DNA from: Cymbomonas tetramitiformis
Lineage: Eukaryota; Chlorophyta; Pyramimonadophyceae; Pyramimonadales; Pyramimonadaceae
Assembly: GCA_001247695.2 (NCBI GenBank)
Contig: LGRX02030428.1
Span: 1-20,817 of the forward strand
Reading direction: 5' to 3'
Length of the DNA stretch: 20,817 bases
The notes under the pieces are model-generated. The model was not told where the DNA came from and did not search any database. It saw nothing but the letters and a program-made list of their open reading frames with translations. Below are positions 16,255 to 20,817 of the stretch, piece by piece. Each line of letters starts with the position of its first letter. Position 1 is the stretch's first letter. The translations under genes were made by a program, and so were the position numbers.

Positions 16255-17903
16255 ATGGGGAAAGCTACTGCAGGTAAATACCGCAACAGCCCATGTGCAG
16301 TTTTTTATCTGTTTTTGCGCTTAGGCTCATGCCTTGCGCAGCATAAGTTTCTCGCACAGCTCTTGTTTTCAGTTTCGCCGCGTTTGACCTTGGTATAAAC
16401 ACAGTGTAAGGCGACTCAAGTATGTAGTATGTTAAACACATAATATGTTCTTCTAGGAGCTTGGCAGTGTTGGGAGAAGCGAGCCGAATTTTAGCCCACT
16501 GCGGTTTGACTCATGTCCGCAGCGGAGAAGGGTAAGGGTAAGGCTGTTGAAAAAGAGATCGATGAAGACGAGGAGGAGGCTGAGGAGGAGGAATTTGAAG
16601 ACGAGGTAGGAGGAGAGGAGGAAGAGGGAGAGGAGGAGGAGGTGGAGGAGGAGGGCCAAGAGGGCCAAGGAGAAAATATCGGTGCAGAGGTAAGGTTGTG
16701 TTATCTTGTGTACCTGTTTTGGACGACCCGGCCGGGTGATAAGACGTGCTGCCCCCCGTTATGTACCATAGGACGATGAAGATGACGACGAAGACGAAGC
16801 AGCAGACGAAGAGCCAGCGCCAAAGCAGGTGTTCTTGCTTTCTTGATCAGGCTTTTCACTCGAACGATCTGGGAATTGCAAGCGTATGAATTGATTTTCG
16901 TTCTCACTCGGCACATTTTCTGTAGCAAAATTATATGCGTATTTTATCGGCTTTTACTTGACATTCACAGCATCCTCACGGCCACTTCACTTACGCCTTA
17001 CATCCACACCTTGTATGCAGCGCGGTCACCTTCCCACTCCACGTGTGATGTGTTGATTATTTTAGGTTTTAGTGAATCTTACCTGTGAGGCACGGTGGTA
17101 GCAGTCCAAGGGCGCATCGTCCTCGAAAGGAGCAGATAAGAAGAAGCGAAAAAAACGGTCGGATGATGATTCGGTATGCTCTTACTTTTCCTAGTTGGTC
17201 TCTTTAAGATATCCTCCACAGATGTCCTTATTCCTAAACCGAGAAAAGAAAGCGAGCGCCGTGCCAGCACAGCGCTGCACTGAACCATCGACGCTTTCGT
17301 TGAAAGAGCGTGCGATATGGCACGCCTCGTCGCGTCACTGTGTACTTAAGAGTCCTTGGCCTCTGTTTTTGCAGGATGTGGACTCTGAGACGGTTGAGGG
17401 CCTGGAAGGTCCGTCTGGCTTCCTCTGTTCCTCTCTGTCTGTCTCAGATTTCTTTTCATGTTGGCTTATCAGCGTTTTTACACTATAGGCTTTTGTAGTT
17501 TTCACACACGAGCCTCTCCCAACTGCTTTCGGAAGTCACTGGCCCACTTCTGGAACTCTGTCCTCGGTGTTTTTTTCTTCACTTTCAGTAAAGAGAAATT
17601 AGCTACCGCTCTCGAGAAGCTCTTTTTCATTTTCCCTTCCTTGTGTCCTCCGCTGCTTGAAGCTGTGCACTCATGTTCTCTCTCTTCCGTGTGTCGTTCG
17701 GCTTGTACCTCTCACCTCTCGAACCATTTTTGACGATCTGAAACGGCGTTTGCTGTGTCGGGTGAGCAGGGGACACAGTGGACGTTTCGAACATTATTCC
17801 TGGTGGGCGAGCAACACGTCGTGGGCGAGGACCAACCTCATTTACAGCCTCAGATTTTCAAGGAAAATTTGCTAAGATGGCTGGAGACTCAGATAGTGAT
17901 TAA
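16255..17903 (+). CDS. CHZ-type histone chaperone, six coding exons, about 159 residues
   Basis: Coding exons by GT-AG signals: 16255-16273, 16523-16689, 16772-16828, 17105-17173, 17375-17408 and 17770-17903 (TAA). Phases agree throughout (1, 0, 0, 0, 1). The product opens MGKATAAEKGKGKAVEKE. An Asp/Glu-rich domain follows across exons 2-3, then a Lys/Arg nuclear-localisation-like segment (KKKRKKR) in exon 4. The C-terminus is VDVSNIIPGGRATRRGRG in exon 6 and ends in GDSDSD. The D-x-S-N-I-I plus Arg-rich signature is that of the CHZ domain (yeast Chz1, animal HIRIP3), whose members bind H2A-H2B dimers, preferentially H2A.Z-H2B, and hand them to SWR1-type remodellers in the nucleus. Length is close to that of yeast Chz1 and far below HIRIP3. 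An ATG at 16513 would give MSAAEKGK without exon 1. The exon 5 donor (aag/gtccgt) is weak, and a short extra exon near 17588 is possible but would break the frame. Confidence 0.78.
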
Positions 17904-18304
17904 GAAGTACAGCTGCTGCAGCCTGCGGGAGCTTGTTACACTTGTTGGCAAGGCACACAGACTTCATGTGCATCGCGCTGCCAAGATACATAAGGCATTA
18001 AGTCTTTTGCACCAGGTGAAGCGGGGCAGTGTTTACAGAGCAAGGGATCAGAGGTGCTGTGGACCTCCAGTGTTTCTTGACATCAAACTGTGCTACAATA
18101 TATTTGCTTCATATGTAGACCGTGACTTGTGACTGAATTTTAGCTAGCAGCAAGATCCAGCCTTGTACACTCATTCCAGAGAACACACTGCACCAATTCA
18201 TATCCCGGGTTTCCCAACCCTTCAGCAGGCTTTTCAGTTCTAACTTTATGACCATTGTCTCACCTTCGTGAATATTATATTGTTCTTTGCTGTTTGAAAA
18301 TAAA
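17904..18304 (+). other. Probable 3' untranslated region of the CHZ gene with AATAAA
   Basis: An AATAAA lies at 18299-18304, about 400 bases past the stop codon, and is the first clear polyadenylation-type signal downstream. A frame running through the last exon and into this stretch (17755-18132) is in a different phase from the CHZ motif and is a shadow. Confidence 0.35.
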
Positions 18305-19748
18305 ATCAGCATAACATACCTTATGTACAGTGAATTCATTCTTTTGTAGTATTCAATTGAAAAGGCATCCAAGAATCTCGAAACAAATGTTGTGCCTTAT
18401 GCCATGTACCGCTTTCGGTGTGTCTCGGGGGATGTTCCGAACCGTCTGAAGTGAGATCCGAGCGTAGACCGTGGTTTAGTGGAAATGCCACGAATACTTT
18501 TTGGGATGGGATATGCCGATTCTAATGCGAGTACACGTCTGAATATTAATAGTTCACAAACATCACCATCCATCTTCGGTACTTCACACGAGTGTGAGCA
18601 TGGCATAGTAAATCGAATACCTACAATGATACTGATACTGCTAATAATCCCTTTACACCGACATCAACATGGGCAAAGCCCCAGGAGTTCAGGTTGTCCC
18701 CTCAGAGAGGCAAGCACGCAAAAGAGGCCCTGCTCCTACTGTAATACACATGAAGTACATAACATGCTATTGTTGAAGAACCAATATTATAACATCGTGA
18801 GATACTTTCGTAGGCATTTCCAGTGACACCTGTTCGAGCTAACGAGACACCATAGCAATTTCTCGGTTTGATGCTCTAATCGTATTTGAACGTGCAGTGC
18901 TTAGCTGCGGCCTTGTATGCGAATTGCAAGGCCGTGCAAGTATCGTCTGCAGGATCGTTTATTCGGGAGCTGCATACGAGCCACTACATGGTTTGCTGCA
19001 CTTTAGCAGATTGCAGCCTGAATTTTAGGAAACTATATACCCAGCGCGCACACCTATGTCCTTCTGTACTAAGGTAAGCAAGGACACAAACAATCGTCGC
19101 ACACGATGCATGTCAGCATGCCTTGATGACAACATGATAGTATGCCAGTATGATCTGATGACGACATGACAACATGATGGAATACCACAGGTGATTTGAC
19201 TGTGCTGTATGAGAGTCGTGACCAATTAAGATACTGACACCGCTACGTGACACTTCAGAATCAAGCCAAGCACGTGTACAGTCGTAGTGATGTGAAACAC
19301 GTGTGACTGTGATAGTAGGGTGACTGGAATTTCGGTGTCCATCAGAATTCCGTGATGAGAAGTAGGCCTCGGCCTGCTATTCGTTGTTAGGAAATTCCAA
19401 CCTATTGAAACCTATTGATAGTGATGCCGTGCCCGGAGCACCACCAGTCAGAGGTGGCAACCACCGTGCCACCAATCACGTTTGCATGTGGTGTTCCTCC
19501 TCCACCGTCTCCGCGTAGGTCAACCCTATCCCCGCTGTCAGAATTCTTTATTCTTGACACCTCCCGCACATTCTGACATAGGTCAAGGGGAATGGACCGC
19601 ATGACTTGCTGACGGTCAACACCGAGGAGAAGAGTACTGGTCTCTAACTTTGGCGGATTCCCCGAGGCAAACTTGTTGACAATTTGTTCTCCTTTCGAAC
19701 CTCTTTTCGGAAAGATCACACATTGAGGGCATAGACAACAGCGCAATT
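18305..19748. other. Intergenic stretch, no supported gene
   Basis: Frames on plus (18485-18826) and minus (19402-19746) exceed 100 codons but lack recognisable motifs, and the second has no ATG at its start. acaacatgat occurs twice at about 19128-19178, and cacgtgt boxes lie at about 19271 and 19299. I see no RNA gene or transposon end. Confidence 0.45.
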
Positions 19749-19796
19749 GCCAGAATACCCGAGGCTACGATTCCAGAATATATGAGGCCACGATTT
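19749..19796 (+). repeat. Two-copy 23-24-bp direct repeat
   Basis: ccagaatacccgaggctacg, ending gatt, is followed at once by ccagaatatatgaggccacg, also ending gatt. The pair differs at four or five positions. Confidence 0.6.
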
Positions 19797-19906
19797 TAGA
19801 AGATCCTGTGCCAAAGGCACCAAGGGCAACACTTCCATCGTCTCCAGGGACTGCTGGAAGAATCTTCACGAGCACAGTTTTTGACGGATACCAGTAGAGC
19901 GGCCTT

Positions 19907-20126
19907 GTGCCATTACCTCTCGAAGGCAGAAATATCTGATGATTATGATTTGTGAACTACTGTGCCATTACCTCTCGAAAGCAGAAATATCTGATGATTA
20001 TGATGTGTGAACTACTGTGCCATTACCTCTCGAAAGCAGAAATATCTGATGAGTACGATGTGTGAACTACTGTGCCATTACCTCTCGAAAGCAGAAATAT
20101 CTGACGATTATGATGCGTGAACTACT
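19907..20126 (+). repeat. 55-bp tandem repeat, four copies
   Basis: Units begin gtgccattacctctcgaa at 19907, 19962, 20017 and 20072. A five-base remnant of a fifth begins at 20127. Units differ by only one to three bases (gaaggcag against gaaagcag, gattatgatt against gattatgatg or gagtacgatg), so the array is young. The 55-bp period is not a multiple of three, and every frame is closed within two units, which argues against coding. Confidence 0.95.
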
Positions 20127-20136
20127 GTGCCAGATT

Positions 20137-20179
20137 CTAAAGGGCCGCGTTTGGTCTGCAGGCCGCGTTTCATTGCTAG
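20137..20179 (+). repeat. Short duplication after the 55-bp array
   Basis: ggccgcgttt occurs at about 20142 and 20161, separated by ggtctgca. It is a minor repeat with no assigned role. Confidence 0.5.
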
Positions 20180-20199
20180 GCACTTCAAAGCGAAGCCGT

Positions 20200-20817
20200 T
20201 AGGGGTCCAAAGCTTTTGCTTTGTCTGAGGAATTCTGATCTTTCCTTTGGGAGCAGCTCAGAAGCATCCACCAACAAGATGATGTGCTTCACGCATTTCG
20301 CAAACCGGCACATCTCTTCATTATGCCATCATCAATGCGCGCATCAGATGCAGATCTGCTGTGCCCTGACAGGTCTCTCCGTGTGTTCCCCAGAACTCAT
20401 AAAAAAACGTAGCCTGAGGCCCCTCTTTGTTCACCGCCCCGAAAGTGGTCATCACCTATACCGCTCCTTTGTTTCCCCTGGCAGCGGCTTCTGCTGCAGT
20501 CCCTCCTTGATCAAATGGCTGATCACCGAGCTCCATACCCTATCCATCACCTGCGTACACATCCCCATCGACACGAACCCACTTTCCTCTACAGTTACCA
20601 CAGCGCCCATAATGCCATTGTGCAAGTTGGTTTGGGCTCACATGTGTAAAGTGCACCATGGTTAGTGCACTACCGATGGTGGCAAAGCAGGGCACCATTG
20701 GCTCCTGGGAACATATCATGCTACCATCAAATAATGGAATGCAATGATGGCTTCTGCTGACAGTAAACGGCTATTGAATGTGCTTTTTGAGCCCCAAGAG
20801 CCATTTCATTGGTGGAC
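20200..20817 (-). pseudogene. Possible decayed coding stretch, identity unknown
   Basis: The plus strand carries a 149-codon frame (20216-20665) with no ATG at its start and a Cys/His/Ser-rich composition typical of an antisense shadow. On the minus strand more protein-like segments appear, such as GSALTMVHFTHVSPNQLAQW, KWVRVDGDVYAGDG and KEGPQATFFYEFWGTHGETC, but they are separated by stops and at least one frameshift. This is what an old retroelement or gene copy would look like. I cannot name the family, and the right end is cut by the window. Confidence 0.25.

Noticed and set aside
16453..16668. Leucine-rich minus-strand frame resembling a membrane protein
   Set aside because: It is the antisense of the Glu-rich exon 2 of the CHZ gene.
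17585..17620. Extra exon encoding KEKLATALEK between exons 5 and 6
   Set aside because: A strong acceptor precedes it, but the phase from exon 5 leads to a stop and no good donor follows.

Overview
The window looks like nuclear DNA of a eukaryote. There are no closely packed bacterial-type genes. It holds a gene split by GT-AG introns, a tRNA gene with internal A and B boxes and a T-run terminator, TATA-type promoters, a transposon with a target-site duplication, a Ty3/gypsy-type integrase and a satellite array. A methyltransferase-like domain in front of the integrase brings to mind retroelements of green algae and related protists, but this is recall, not a search. The taxon is unproven.

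Layout. 1-1645 is a GC-rich retroelement fragment on the minus strand: a proline/serine/glutamine-rich leader, a Dam-like methyltransferase-fold domain, one in-frame amber stop, then a zinc-binding domain and an integrase core that runs off the left edge. From about 1646 to 7200 the DNA is AT-rich and almost gene-free. It carries a 22-bp tandem repeat, two related TATA promoter modules that may be LTR remnants, a 243-bp hAT-type MITE with a perfect 8-bp target duplication (4763-5005), a tRNA-like relic and a six-copy 21-bp repeat (5595-5720). At 7871-8345 there is a 67-bp minisatellite directly upstream of an open frame of unknown function (8448-9155).

9467-12498 is an array of about 17 copies of a 177-bp satellite, with a homogenised centre, diverged edges and a local two-unit substructure. 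12499-15500 is intergenic DNA rich in palindromes and foldback sequences. A tRNA-Val(AAC) gene lies at 15548-15621 (minus). From 15855 to about 18304 lies the one cellular protein gene I can name: a six-exon gene for a small acidic histone chaperone ending in a CHZ-type motif, the family that binds H2A.Z-H2B. The rest (18305-20817) has no recognisable gene. It holds a four-copy 55-bp tandem repeat (19907-20126) and, at the right end, what may be a decayed coding stretch on the minus strand.

No multi-gene system (operon, defence island, biosynthetic cluster) is visible. The points most worth following are the 177-bp satellite, the retroelement whose methyltransferase-like domain has lost its catalytic loop, the exact hAT MITE, the paired promoter modules and the compact CHZ gene.
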